From Chromera velia (lineage: Eukaryota > Sar > Chromeraceae), in assembly GCA_018398765.1 (NCBI GenBank), contig JAHBMJ010005669.1:2742-28311 (forward strand): a DNA stretch of 25,570 nucleotides, written 5' to 3'. Below the pieces are notes generated by a model that was not told the DNA's origin, made no database searches, and saw nothing but the letters and a program-made list of their open reading frames with translations. Both the position numbers and the translations under genes were made by a program. Positions 14,901 through 24,353 of this stretch are shown piece after piece. Each line of letters begins with the position of its first letter. Positions within the stretch are counted from its first letter, which is position 1.

Positions 14901-17321
14901 GGACCAACAATCATAGGCAGCATGGATTGTGACAGAATCTTTTGTTTCGACTACCTCTTGAGCGAGTCAGTCATCATACTGGTCTTGGATGTGCAATGAA
15001 TACCCCCCTTTCAACCCCATCACAAGGTCACAACATACTCGCTGCCCGGGGCGATCGACCTTCAAACACCCCCGGCTGCCGTCTCCCCCATGCCTCGGCT
15101 TCACATGCGCACACGTACCCTCTCGGATGCATGGGAGCAGGGCGCGTTGAACGGCACGGCGGGAAATGCTGCTGTAACCAGGAAGAAGGTCAGAAAGGGA
15201 CGCACGGAGGGAATGCCAAGTGGCCTCGATGCCTGCGTGTCCTAACTATTCGTGATGTGTGCGGATGAGTTCATCAACAGTGGCTTTGATGGAGATGGGG
15301 GGGGGGTCCTGTGAGAAAAAAGATTTTGGCTGCTGAGAAAGAGGCTGATCGGAGGCTGAAGAACTGTCACAAGATGATGAAACGGGGGGAGAGACAGCAG
15401 ATTCTCCCAAATGGGTTTTCACAACATGAGACTGGGTGCGATTTCCTCGGTGCTGCTTCTTCTGTTTGGCTGCCTTCAAACGAGCAGAGAGGTGCCCATT
15501 TGTGAGGACAACCAGAGAAGGAGACAACGGAGGGGACACAGGCGATGCAGGGTCCACCGCAACGGCCGCTGGAGACACAGAAGGGGAATTCAAAGCGGGT
15601 GGGGACTCGGGCGGGGAAGTCTCGTCTATCTCCAGAGGCAGAAAAAATAGATCATTTGCTGTACGGAGAAAATTGATAACAGTGGAGGGGAGTTCCAAGG
15701 ATCTAGTCCGATAGTCAAATCGCACGCCTAGTTTGATGAGACGCTGATTGCCGATGAGTGGGAGGGTGACTGCTTCTGTTTCCATGATGGATGGTTTCAA
15801 CACAGCAAGCTGCCCATTTAGTTTGCAGGGAATGGTGGCACGGTGCCGCATCCTCACTTTCGTTCGACAAGCAGGAACAACAGAAAGAGGTGTCGGCAAA
15901 TCAGTCTCAGTCCATTGCAACCCTGACTCTTCAGCATGCTTATTCAGCCAGCCATGAGTACACGTAGTACCACTTACACCCAGATCAAGCAAACACGCAA
16001 AACCGTCAAAAGAGAAACCAGAAGAGACAGGAAGAGAAAAAGCTGACTGTGATAAATGCCTTACAGCGGCAGCTGCAAGGAAGGCCTCCAAATCTGTATC
16101 CGATGCCTCTGACTCATTCGTCTCACCAGTTAGGGCCCCTCCCTGCTGATGAGCACGCCCTTTCTCTGATCCTGTAAACTTTCTCCCCCTCTTTCCCTGC
16201 CCGCCCCCATTCCCACCGGACCTGCCCCCGCTTTTGCTATAGCCGTAGCCCCTCAAAAGGGCAAAGTGGTCATGGGCGAGGTCACAGTCACCAGTTTTGT
16301 GTCCCCAGTGATCACAATCGCTGCAGTAGTGCTGTTTCAGGCACTCTTTGGGACGGTGGGTCTTGTGTTCACAGTGACGGCGCTTTCGAGATGGTCTAGT
16401 TGCATGGGGCCGAGGGTGGACAGTAGAAGAGCAACCCGTTAGCTGCACGCCGTGTGTTTGTGCGGGAACGGATGGATTGGCAGGGAGACGGGAAAAACAA
16501 GAGGGCTGGGCAAAGTGGCGGAATTTGGCTACCGCACCATCATCTCCATCGAAAGGCATATGGGGGGCGATGCTGCTCTCGACATTCGCACGCATGGTGC
16601 TGTCAGAAATGCCGTTGATGAGGACCAGGGAAGCAAGCTGCCCCTGACGGCGGGTGAGGGGGTCAAGGAGGGGAACGAACTTCTTCTTCACCCTCCAAGT
16701 GCTGAGATCGGTTTTGTCCCCCGCCCCGGACCACACAGGGATAATCTCTTCCTACAACAAGAGACGGGAAATTTCTCGGCAGGCTGCTTTCACCGTCTCG
16801 ATATACTTTTCAATGTTGGGGGAGTCGAAAGTGGACAGAGTAAAAAGAGAACGGCAGTTTGTAAACATCCGCTTGTGTTCGGTTTCCTCCGACGACTGCA
16901 AGATGATATTCTTGCAGTGTTCGACATCATCAGACTCGGGGGGGGAGAGATCGGAGACAAGATCGTAGAGCTCAGGGTATTTTTGCAAACCCTGGTGGAA
17001 TGCTGCTGCACAGATGTCTGACGGCGCACTCGTAGGCTGCAATTTGCAGTGGTCTTCAAACGCCTTGACAATCGCGACTCTACCCCCGTGAGTGTCCTTA
17101 AAGGGGAGCTCGCACTTCCATAGGGCGAATTTCCCCGTGTCAGTGGTGGAGGTAGGAGTCGGAGACGGAACAGAAGTGGACTGAAAAAGAAATAACTATG
17201 CCAAATTGAATTTCTTGATATTGGTGGTCAACAAGTCCAAGTCAGAGGGGCTGAGGCTTTGATCAGAAGGGCTTTTGGAGATAAAACGGCCATCGGCCCC
17301 TCGAGGTTGGTCTCCGTCCAT
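11805..17321 (-). pseudogene. Copia gag-pol polyprotein, one frame with 11 nonsense codons
   Basis: A single reading frame covers the whole element. I start it at the ATG at 17319-17321 (MDGDQPRG). A further in-frame ATG overlaps the primer-binding site at 17396. Landmarks in order: gag; a CCHC zinc knuckle CSDCDHWGHKTGDC near 16284-16326; protease core LLDLGVSGTTC near 15960-16000; integrase with HHE/LGH zinc motif, CCDLV, TDHGPEF and GKTERSHR (D,D,E residues present) between 15250 and 14690; reverse transcriptase with YVYLPKDHPDH and FVDD (near 13040) up to RPDLSQG; RNase H with SDAALG, SSTRAELY and VADPLTKP near 12040. In-frame stops: TAG at 17196, 16752, 15246, 14682, 14424, 14034 and 13110; TGA at 14967, 13842 and 12558; TAA at 12378 (low coordinate of each). 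There is no frameshift. The protease has Leu where DSG/DTG is usual. As read, the element cannot make a full polyprotein. Confidence 0.9.
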
Positions 17322-17382
17322 CAGAGAGGGAAAGCTACACTCTGATACAGACCAACAGACCCTGAGGAGAAAGAGGAAAGAA

Positions 17383-17395
17383 CCAACTGCTACCA
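17383..17395 (-). other. Primer-binding site of the retrotransposon
   Basis: Read on the minus strand this is TGGTAGCAGTTGG. It starts immediately after the CA end of the 5' LTR. TGGTA-type sites matching the 3' end of initiator-Met tRNA are usual in copia elements. Confidence 0.8.
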
Positions 17396-17663
17396 TGAAG
17401 AGAACTAGAATAGTCCAGTCAAGAACATCAGTCTAGTCACTTACACGGTTCTCTATACAGGAATAATAATGCAAGATGTTTGTCCGGCTTCTGCTCTCAT
17501 CGATCGAAAGTTGTTCCATCGAATCACCCTGAGTATTTCACTAAGCAACTTCACAACATGGATTGACGTATGCATTTTCTCCGTCTCCGTAATGTCTCAA
17601 GCTGCGCCGCACTGATAGGTAACGCAGCAACACGGGACTGGCCAAGTCGGGCTGACCAATGCA
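17396..17663 (-). repeat. 5' LTR (right-hand copy)
   Basis: 268 bp, matching 11677-11944 at about 95%. Compared with the left copy it carries T or A at ten of the twelve transition sites, so it is the more C/G-depleted copy. Confidence 0.92.
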
Positions 17664-17894
17664 CGCCTGCCTCCTCTCTATAAGTGGCTGATTACTGCCG
17701 CTACTTAGCCTGTTTGTTTCATTTTTTTTTAATCATATTAATAATATTAAAATAGCATTCCAAACAATACATATTTTAAAATTATAGTCTATGAATATCT
17801 ATACGTAAACTAAGATATATGCTTTTGTACATCCTCTTTTGTCTAGTCCTTCGCCCTTTTCGTGATTGTGTACGCTTTTCTATTCAAAAACTGT
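17664..17894. other. AT-rich flank right of the retrotransposon
   Basis: A short AT-rich stretch with no gene and no recognised site. Confidence 0.4.
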
Positions 17895-18005
17895 TGTGTT
17901 CCGCCTTCTAGGGCCGTAGCACAGGCTGCATTCCCGTCTCACCGCGCCTTGCCGGGCCTGGAGCTTTCTGGGGCCGCGCGATCGACTCGCCTGTCCGACC
18001 ATCAC
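17895..18005 (+). repeat. Dispersed GC-rich repeat G, copy 1
   Basis: Runs from about TTCCGCCTTCTAGGGCC to GTCCGACCA and matches 25316-25438 with several substitutions plus a ~12-bp length difference (GCTAGCGGGCCT is present only in the right copy). No coding function is seen. Confidence 0.8.
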
Positions 18006-18033
18006 CCCTGCCATGCCCCCCCTCAGGGGGGGG

Positions 18034-18070
18034 NNNNNNNNNNNNNNNNNNNNNNNNNNNNNNNNNNNNN
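18034..18070. other. Assembly gap (37 N)
   Basis: Unknown bases follow a run of eight G. Any open frame drawn across it is meaningless. Confidence 0.95.
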
Positions 18071-18195
18071 GAGGGCTGGCCGCGAAGGCTGGCCACCGAC
18101 CGAGCTAAATTGAGGGCTGGCCGCGAAGGCTGGCCGCCGACCGAGCTAAATTCAAGGCTGGCCGTGAAGGCTGGCCGCCGACTGCGAGCTAAATT
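18071..18195 (+). repeat. 41-bp tandem repeat, three copies
   Basis: Copies at 18071-18111, 18112-18152 and 18153-18195 (the last is 43 bp). Each contains GGCTGGCCG..AAGGCTGGCC and ends GAGCTAAATT. The array may continue into the gap on its left. Confidence 0.9.
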
Positions 18196-18207
18196 GCATG
18201 AGGGCTA

Positions 18208-18224
18208 CATTAGGTAATCCGACT
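18208..18224 (+). repeat. Left terminal inverted repeat
   Basis: CATTAGGTAATCCGACT. It is followed closely by a small palindrome, GACTCATGAGGAGTC (18221-18235). Confidence 0.65.
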
Positions 18225-18635
18225 CATGAGGAGTCATTGCATGAGAGCGCGTTGAGTTCAAAATGACGGGGCTGCGGCTCGGCGCGGCCTGGCAAGCATG
18301 TGTACGCATGCATGCATCGCATAGATGGCTATGCGGCAGCTTTGACTGACTGAATACTCCAACAATAGATGACACCGTCTCCAAGACACTCTCTTCTGTT
18401 GCATGACAGGATGGCGTCTTCTAGAGAGAAGGCGTCTTACAAATTGGAGATTGGGGTTGAGATCCTCTATATTTTGTAAAGATTACCCGCTATGATTAAG
18501 ATAAAAATACAGCAGTTTTGGGTGCTTTGAAAGCTGGCGCATGTGTGAAAAGAGTCAGAGGGGAGGAAGATGGCAACAGAATTTCAATTTTTTGGTTAAT
18601 GACGCCTGTCTTGAAGACAAAACGGGAACGGAAGG

Positions 18636-19696
18636 ATGCCTCCTGACTGGATAACAAGGGCATGGGCCCATTTCGCAGAGGAGAAAAGGGTGGGAGAGGA
18701 GTTCAGATTTTCTTTCTTATCGATTGCGAGTATTGAATCTCATTTACAACAGCACAGCAGCACTTTGTCTGACAAGGTGGTCAAAGCTGGATGGATGGTG
18801 AACTATGTGACCATCCATGAGACTCAAAAAAATACAGTGAAAATATATTCTGGCGCAAAGAAGGCACCAATGGAGGCAAGGGCAATAGAAGTTGCAAAGG
18901 GAAGAGTTTTTGGGTTTCCTTCATTGCCACACCTGTCAGTGCATGTTATGCCTCCAGGTGACAACTTCCGGAAGCCTTCTCACTTTTTTGCTTCTGCACG
19001 CACAGGGACAGTTCGGGTGTTTGTAGTTGCCATTGTAAAGAATGAATATGAAGCTGCTGATGTGGAAACGGACTGGTTGATGAGCATGTTTGCTCATCGA
19101 TGGATTATGGGGTGGGATGGGCGTTATCCTGTGCCGTTTGACAAGACTGCAGTGGGAGGTTCTTTCTTGTGCGGACCTAATCTTATGGTTAGCTAGCATT
19201 CTTTACAAATTTTCTTCTTCTGAATGAAATTGAATGTCTATTTGATTTTAGTTTTTGATTTGCTTATTGATTGCAGGAAGACAGTCTACCTATGGAAACT
19301 GTGGGGGAAGTTCTTGCTGTGGGGCCTGGATGGAGAAACCACATGATGGAAGATGAAGAACGGGTGTGGACATAGAGACTTCCTTTTTTATGGGCACAGT
19401 CTTGCCTGTTGTGCTTCCGATGTTGGGGTCCCCTCCATAAATGTGAAGGAAGCTCTGTTTGTACAGTTGATAGAGAGAATCTTCTTTCTGTTCCTGCTTC
19501 AAAAGAGCAAGTTGCAGCTGGGAGGCCCAGGCATCGCCACCCTGAGTGTCGAGAGTTTCACGTCAGATGCTATGCTCCATACAGTACCGAGTGTGTGGAG
19601 AAACTTGCAGCGCCCAAGAAGAAGCCTGGAAGGAAGAAGAAGCAATGTTGGTGTGGCGAGCTAGCAAAAGGACACAAATGCTTCTACATCCAATAA
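18636..19696 (+). CDS. Unknown cysteine-rich protein inside the inverted-repeat element; in-frame TAG
   Basis: Family not recognised. Exon 1 (18636-19187, 184 codons) ends at GTTAGC. An 89-nt AT-rich intron ends TTGCAG, and exon 2 starts at 19277 in phase 0. Exon 2 meets a TAG at 19373-19375 but stays open in the same frame to TAA at 19694-19696. The downstream part holds CLLCFRCWGPLHKC, HPECREFHVRCYAP, a basic KKKPGRKKKQ stretch and CWCGELAKGHKCF, suggesting one or more zinc-binding units next to a DNA-binding basic patch. Either the protein ends at 216 residues, or it is a ~322-residue protein broken by the TAG, or a 36-nt GT..AG segment (19340s to 19390s, multiple of three) is removed. A transposase or accessory role is inference from the flanking repeats only. 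Confidence 0.5.
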
Positions 19697-19791
19697 TAAC
19701 ATGTTAAAAAAGAATGAAAGAAAGAAATTATTTTAAAAAATATTAGTTTTTGAATTTTTCCTATAAAATTCTATATATTTGACTCTTTATT

Positions 19792-19808
19792 AGTTGGATT
19801 ACCTAATG
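19792..19808 (-). repeat. Right terminal inverted repeat
   Basis: AGTTGGATTACCTAATG, the complement of the left end with one transition mismatch. Confidence 0.65.
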
Positions 19809-20440
19809 CATGGCCGCTGTATGATCCATGCATGCACCTAGCTGCTAGACCTAGCTGACTGACTGACCTTCATGCACACTGAGAATAATCATGCAGACAG
19901 ACTTAATTATAAGACCGTCATATTTTCAGCTTTGGTATGCATGTTCTGCCTCAATGCATAATCGATCTTAGGAAAGCCAGAGCTTTTTCCTATTATGCTT
20001 GCAATACGCTTATGCAAATGCCTGTGATAGATGGGTTATCATTCTCGGTCTACATGCGTTCGCTCGCGGACACCTCGACTTGTCATGAGTCACAACACAG
20101 GCTTTGGAATGCTTTTGTCAGTGTATGCGGCCCACGCGCGTGGAGTAGCGCGGAGTGGCTCGATGCCTGCCTGCCTATGTATCAAACTATCCTTTTCCTG
20201 TTTTCTTTCCCTGTGAGTTTATTTACGGATGGTGCTTTACTCATGTAGAGACCTGCGTATATGTCTTTTGATCAGGCGGTCTGTTCGAATGTCTGTCTTT
20301 GCCCGCCTGCCTCCCCGCGTCCCCGCCTGTATTCCTGCCTGTCTTGTTCAACATTCGTTTCTTTCATGTTGTTTTTCTGTGAGGAGCATTTGCTGAGTCG
20401 GAAGATAGGCAGAAAGAAAGACAGGACTTTTCAACCAAGG
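19809..20440. other. Intergenic DNA
   Basis: No supported gene. Several short ATGCATGC-type and GACT-type runs occur near 19830-19865. The overlapping open frames at 19937-20248 show no family features. Confidence 0.45.
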
Positions 20441-21158
20441 AAGGGAGGTAGGAAGGTAGGTAGGAAGGAAGGAAGGAAGGTAGGGGGGAAGGAAGGTAGG
20501 TAGGTAGGAAGGAAGGAAGGAAGGAAGCAAGGAAGAAAGGTAGGAAGGAAGGAAGGAAGGAACTTCAAGGAAGGAAGGAAGGAAGGAAGGAAGGAGGAAA
20601 GGAAGGAAGGAAGGAAGGAAGGAAGGAGGGAAGGAAGGAAGGAAGGAAGGAAGGAAGGAGGGAAGGAAGGAAGGAAGGAAGGAGGGAAGGGAGGAAGGAA
20701 GGAAAGAATGAATGAATGAATGAAGGAAGGAAGGAATGAAGGAAAGAAGGAAGAAAGGAAGGAAGGAAGGAAGGAATGAAGGAAGGAAGGAAGGAAGGAA
20801 GGAAGGAGGGAAGGAAGGAAAGAATGAATGAATGAATGAAGGAAGGAAGGAATGAAGGAAAGAAGGAAGAAAGGAAGGAAGGAAGGAAGGAAGGAAGGAG
20901 GGAAGGAGGGAAGGAAGGAAAGAAGGAAGAACGGAAGGAAGGAAGGAAGGAAGGAAGGAAAAAAGGAAGGAGGGAGGGAAGGAAGGAAGGAAGGAAGGAG
21001 GGAAGGAAGGAAGGAATAAAGGAAGGAAGGAAGGAAGGAAGGAAGGAGGGAAGGAAGGAAGGAAGGAAGGAAGGAAGGAGGGAAGGAAGGAAGGAAGGAA
21101 GAAAGGAAGGAATGAAGGAAGGAATGAAGGAAGGAAGGAAGGAAGGAAGGAAGGAAGG
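20441..21158 (+). repeat. (GGAA)n-type tetranucleotide array with higher-order units
   Basis: About 720 bp of GGAA repeats with GGAG, GTAG, GAAT and GAAA variants. A variant-rich block at 20701 onward (AAAGAATGAATGAATGAATG..) recurs at 20817 onward, 116 bp later, which shows segmental duplication inside the array. Stop-free frames on both strands (Phe-Leu-Pro-Ser or Lys-Glu-Gly-Arg repeats) are a by-product. Confidence 0.95.
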
Positions 21159-21299
21159 TGCAAGCAGTGGGGGCGTTTTGCAGGGAAAGTCGCTGGCCTT
21201 GCGGTTTTAGGAGTTTTGAGAGGTACAGGTTGGACGTCTGTTCATCCCCAGTGTCACTGTCTTACTCTTTCTGATTCGATCAAGAGAAACTCCTACCGA

Positions 21300-22406
21300 A
21301 AAGTAGTTATACCTAGTGATCCTAGCCTCACTTTCAAGTTCAATCTAGATATAGCAATACCATAACATATAACACATTTTTTTCTAGTACTAAAAAACCT
21401 GTTTTTAGTTTTAAACGTGTATATAAAAAAGCTTTCTTGTTTTGATTTCATCTTTTAATTCTTTTTGGTTCAAAAGTTATGAATATTTACTTTTTTAGAT
21501 TAAAAGTGAACGTAGCTATACCTAGTGATCCTAGCCTGAGCCTGACTTTCAATCTATAAATAGCCTAGTAAATAGCATTACCATAATATAACACATTGTT
21601 TTTTCTAGTATTATAAAAGCTAGCTGTTTCTATTAACTTTCTAGTATCAAAAGTGTATGTAAGAAGGTTTTACTATCTTAATTTCAGCTTCTAATTCTTT
21701 TTGGTTTAAAATTTATGAATATCTACTTTTTGAGATTGAAAATGAACGCAGCTATACAGTGCCTATACTTAGTAATCCTAACATCACTTTCAATCTACAT
21801 ATAGCAATTAATACCATAACATAATTAACAGTTTTTTATTCTATAGTATTAAAAAACCTGTTTGTATACTGGTTTGTATAATCTAGTGTATAGGTCGTAT
21901 ATAGTATCAAAGATACATGTATAAGAAGGCTTTACTCTCGTAATTTCAACTTCTATTTCTTTTTGGTTCAAAAGTTATCATACCTAGTGATCCTCGCGTG
22001 AGCCTGACTTTCAATCTAAATAACATTACCATAACACAACACTTTTTGTTTCTATAGTATTAAAAAACCTGTTTCTAGTATCAAAGGTGTACCATGTATG
22101 TAAGAAGGTTTTACTCAGAAATTTACTATCTTAATTAATTTTAGCTTCTAATTCTTTTTGGTTGAAAAGTTATGCATATTTACGTTTTCAGATTGAAAGT
22201 GAACATAGTTATACCTAGTGAACCTAGCCTGCCAGTGAGCCTAACTTTCAATCTAAATAACATTGCTAGAACATAACATATTTTTTTTCTATAGTATTAA
22301 AAAACCTGTTTCTAGTTTAGTTTCTAGTATCAAAGGTGTATGTAAGAAGGTTTTACTGTCTTGATTTCAGCTTCTAATTTTTTTTTGTTCAAAAGTTATG
22401 AGTAGT
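21300..22406 (+). repeat. AT-rich satellite, about five units of 210-250 bp
   Basis: The motif ATACCTAGTGATCCTAGCC or a close variant starts at 21309, 21518, 21765, 21980 and 22211. Each unit also has CTTTCAATCTA, CATAACATA, CTAGTAT..AAAAACCTG and TTCTAATTCTTTTTGGTT in the same order. Unit 3 lacks about 35 bp at its end. Units differ by substitutions and small indels. No open frame. Confidence 0.92.
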
Positions 22407-22748
22407 GGACTTTCTGACTGACTGACTGACTCACTGACTGGTTGTCTGACTAACTGACTGACTCACTGACTGACTGGCTGACTGGCTGACTGGCTGACTG
22501 GCTGACTGGCTGACTGGCTGACTGGCTGACTGGCTGACTGGCTGACTGACTGACTGACTGACTGACTGACTGGTTGTCTGACTGACTGACTGACTGACTG
22601 ATTGACTAACTGACTGACTAACTCACTGACTGGTTGTCTGACTGACTGACTAACTGACTTTCTGACTGACTGACTGACTCACTGACTGGTTGTCTGACTG
22701 ACTGACTGACTGACTGACTGACTGGCTGGCTGGCTGACTGAATGACTC
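22407..22748 (+). repeat. (GACT)n tetranucleotide array with GGCT blocks
   Basis: GACT units are mixed with a central block of GGCTGACT units and a recurring ACTGACTGGTTGTCTGACT segment. The array abuts the satellite on its left. Confidence 0.95.
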
Positions 22749-23543
22749 ATTGGCCTGTATTCCTTCGGTGGTGCGTCTCTGAGTGCCTACATGTCTGTGT
22801 GCCCCCCTCCGATAGTGGCAGGCACACCACTGTCATCATCGGAGGGCGGGATACACATACACATATACATACACACATAGACATGCGGAGCGAGAGGAAC
22901 ACAGACACACACCAACACAGGGCCAAGAGCGTGGGGCACAGAGAGAGGAAAAAAGAGAGAAGGAAGGACGGAAGGAATAAGGGAACGATTTCAAAGGAAG
23001 CAAGGAAGGAAGAAAGGGAACAAGGAAACCCACCCATTGTGCCAGCGAGCCGGGCGAAGCTCTGTCGAATTGATGTTTCACATACCGGGTGGTCACATTG
23101 CTGATCTCCTCTTTCCAAGCCTGAGCCCAAGCTCCATCTTTCATGAACAGAAGACAGAAGAGCGAAATAGGAAGAAGCAAGGGGCACGGAGGTAAGCGAA
23201 AATGGCCCCATGTACATGTGCAATACGGCCACTGCTGGCACCTACAGATACTCCTGAATAGACACCTATCAAAGATATGCCAGAGTACATCGTAAGATGA
23301 AGTTCTGGGAGTGTTTGTCTGGCTTGCTTCGCAAACTTTGCAGGAGACGGCTGGAGACGGCATGTCTCTTTCACTTGACTACAAACTTCGATCGCCTTTT
23401 CGCTTTCCTTAGGTTTTCATTGACTGTGACTAGTCGCATGGTCAGTGGCTACAGGTCATCCGCTCTCATCCTCATGCACTGCCTGCCAGAAGAGGACATT
23501 GTAGTTGAGGGCGGCAGTGAGAGTCAATGGAGAGGGGCTGAAT
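22749..23543. other. Gene-poor DNA
   Basis: Contains a CACATA/CACACA stretch near 22850-22915 and GGAA runs near 22960-23030. Open frames here (both strands) are unsupported by family likeness or splice structure. Confidence 0.45.
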
Positions 23544-23658
23544 GGGGGGGGGGGTCATCGAAGCTCCGTCCATCGTCGTTGGAACCCCCCCCCCTCCGGG
23601 GATTGAAAGGCAAAAAGCCCTCGTCGTCGTCGGCTTCAATGGGGTACCCCCCCATTGA
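23544..23658. other. Facing G and C tracts and a 9-bp hairpin
   Basis: An 11-G run (23544-23554) faces a 10-C run (23585-23594). Just downstream TCAATGGGG (23636-23644) pairs with CCCCATTGA (23650-23658) across a 5-nt loop. These could form strong hairpins. Function unknown. Confidence 0.6.
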
Positions 23659-23685
23659 CCGCATAGCAGGGGTGATGTCCGACCG

Positions 23686-23822
23686 CAATTATATTTTATC
23701 CCACCAATGCTCACCCAACGAGAGTTTGATCAATCAGAATGACATCATGTTTCTAGCTTTCGTCCTTTTGTTCCATCAGACAGTCCTTAGACTCTGCGTA
23801 TGGCCTATGCAGCTTCATGTTC
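23686..23822 (+). repeat. Dispersed repeat F, copy 1
   Basis: Matches 25440-25570 from CAATTAT to GCAGCTTCAT with nine substitutions (eight transitions) and one small indel by eye. The right copy runs off the window. Confidence 0.85.
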
Positions 23823-24130
23823 TTATGTCACGCTAGCCACCTTTCTAGCTGCGCTATTGTTAGCGTCCTCATTAGACATAACATGGTAGCACCGCCAATT
23901 TAAAAACGATCCAGGACCTTCTTTCTTCCGTCTCCTCATTTTGTAAGACATCTTTTCTCGATTTACTTATTCCGGGTAGCCTGGTGCACTGTTATCTTTT
24001 CTTTGAGTATCTTCTAGACTCCTTGGCTCCTGTGGTAACCTCTCTCCGCTTGTGCTCTCCGTGGCATGATTTTCTCTTTTCATACTGTCGGTTCTCTCTT
24101 CCTTTGGGCGCTTCCAAGTGGATATCCTCT
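23823..24130. other. Intergenic DNA between dispersed repeats
   Basis: No gene or recognised site. Mixed C/T-rich composition. Confidence 0.4.
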
Positions 24131-24353
24131 ACTTTACGTTTGCCCTGCCTCTCCTCTCTTTTCGTTGTTCTCCAAGTTCTACTCTACCGCCGCTTGAGAA
24201 ATAAGCCGCAGTAAAAGTGATCAATGAGCAGTGTTCCTAGATTCAGAACAGATGGGACGAACCGGAACCTTTTGATAGACTAGGCTAGATCCGCCCCTCA
24301 TACACGGGGACGCGGCATGCATAACAAAAACCTCAATCACACTTTACGTTTGC
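24131..24353 (+). mobile_element. Dispersed ~198-bp repeat, copy 2, with a 13-bp target duplication
   Basis: The body (about 24143-24341) matches 7460-7658. It is bracketed by identical ACTTTACGTTTGC at 24131-24143 and 24341-24353, the expected mark of insertion. A 12-13-bp duplication, no inverted ends and no coding capacity fit a short non-autonomous element such as a SINE-like sequence, but no clear A/B promoter boxes or poly(A) tail are seen. Confidence 0.82.

Larger units (their letters stand above)
11677..17663 (-). mobile_element. Ty1/copia-type LTR retrotransposon, nearly full length
   Basis: Two direct 268-bp repeats bracket minus-strand coding DNA in the order gag, protease, integrase, reverse transcriptase, RNase H. 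Integrase before reverse transcriptase is the mark of the copia superfamily. A primer-binding site sits exactly against the inner edge of the right-hand LTR. The two LTRs have the same length and differ at 13 positions, 12 of them transitions. I find no clean 5-bp target duplication (GCCGC on the left against CGCCT on the right) and no purine-rich tract before the 3' LTR. Old age or recombination could explain both. Confidence 0.93.
18208..19808 (+). mobile_element. Candidate DNA transposon with 17-bp terminal inverted repeats
   Basis: CATTAGGTAATCCGACT at 18208-18224 is inverted at 19792-19808 with one mismatch. The ~1.6 kb between them holds one two-exon gene of unusual composition. The internal DNA is more AT-rich than the host genes. 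I see no clear target duplication and no DDE/DDD signature, so the superfamily is unknown. The inverted repeat could also be chance, but 16 of 17 matches flanking a single gene argues otherwise. Confidence 0.6.

Noticed and set aside
11805-19696. UAG reassigned to glutamine in this organism
   Set aside because: TGA and TAA also interrupt the copia frame, and the synthase gene is full of CAG with no in-frame TAG. General C-to-T decay is the simpler reading.
20348-21163. 271-residue Phe-Leu-Pro-Ser open frame on the minus strand
   Set aside because: It is the direct translation of the GGAA/TTCC repeat. A four-base repeat without stops is open in every frame.
22407-22748. Possible CRISPR-like alternation of repeats
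   Set aside because: The units are plain GACT/GGCT tetranucleotides with no unique spacers, and the context is eukaryotic.
22742-23363. Open frames on both strands next to the GACT array
   Set aside because: Composition follows the flanking microsatellites, and no start context, splice sites or family likeness support them.
23297-23836. 179-residue open frame
   Set aside because: It crosses poly-G/poly-C tracts and enters repeat F, which is found elsewhere as non-coding DNA.
24200-24300. tRNA-like B box (GGTTCGTCCC on the minus strand) in the ~198-bp repeat
   Set aside because: It is only a partial match to the B-box consensus, with no A box at a suitable distance. It is too weak to call a tRNA-derived SINE.
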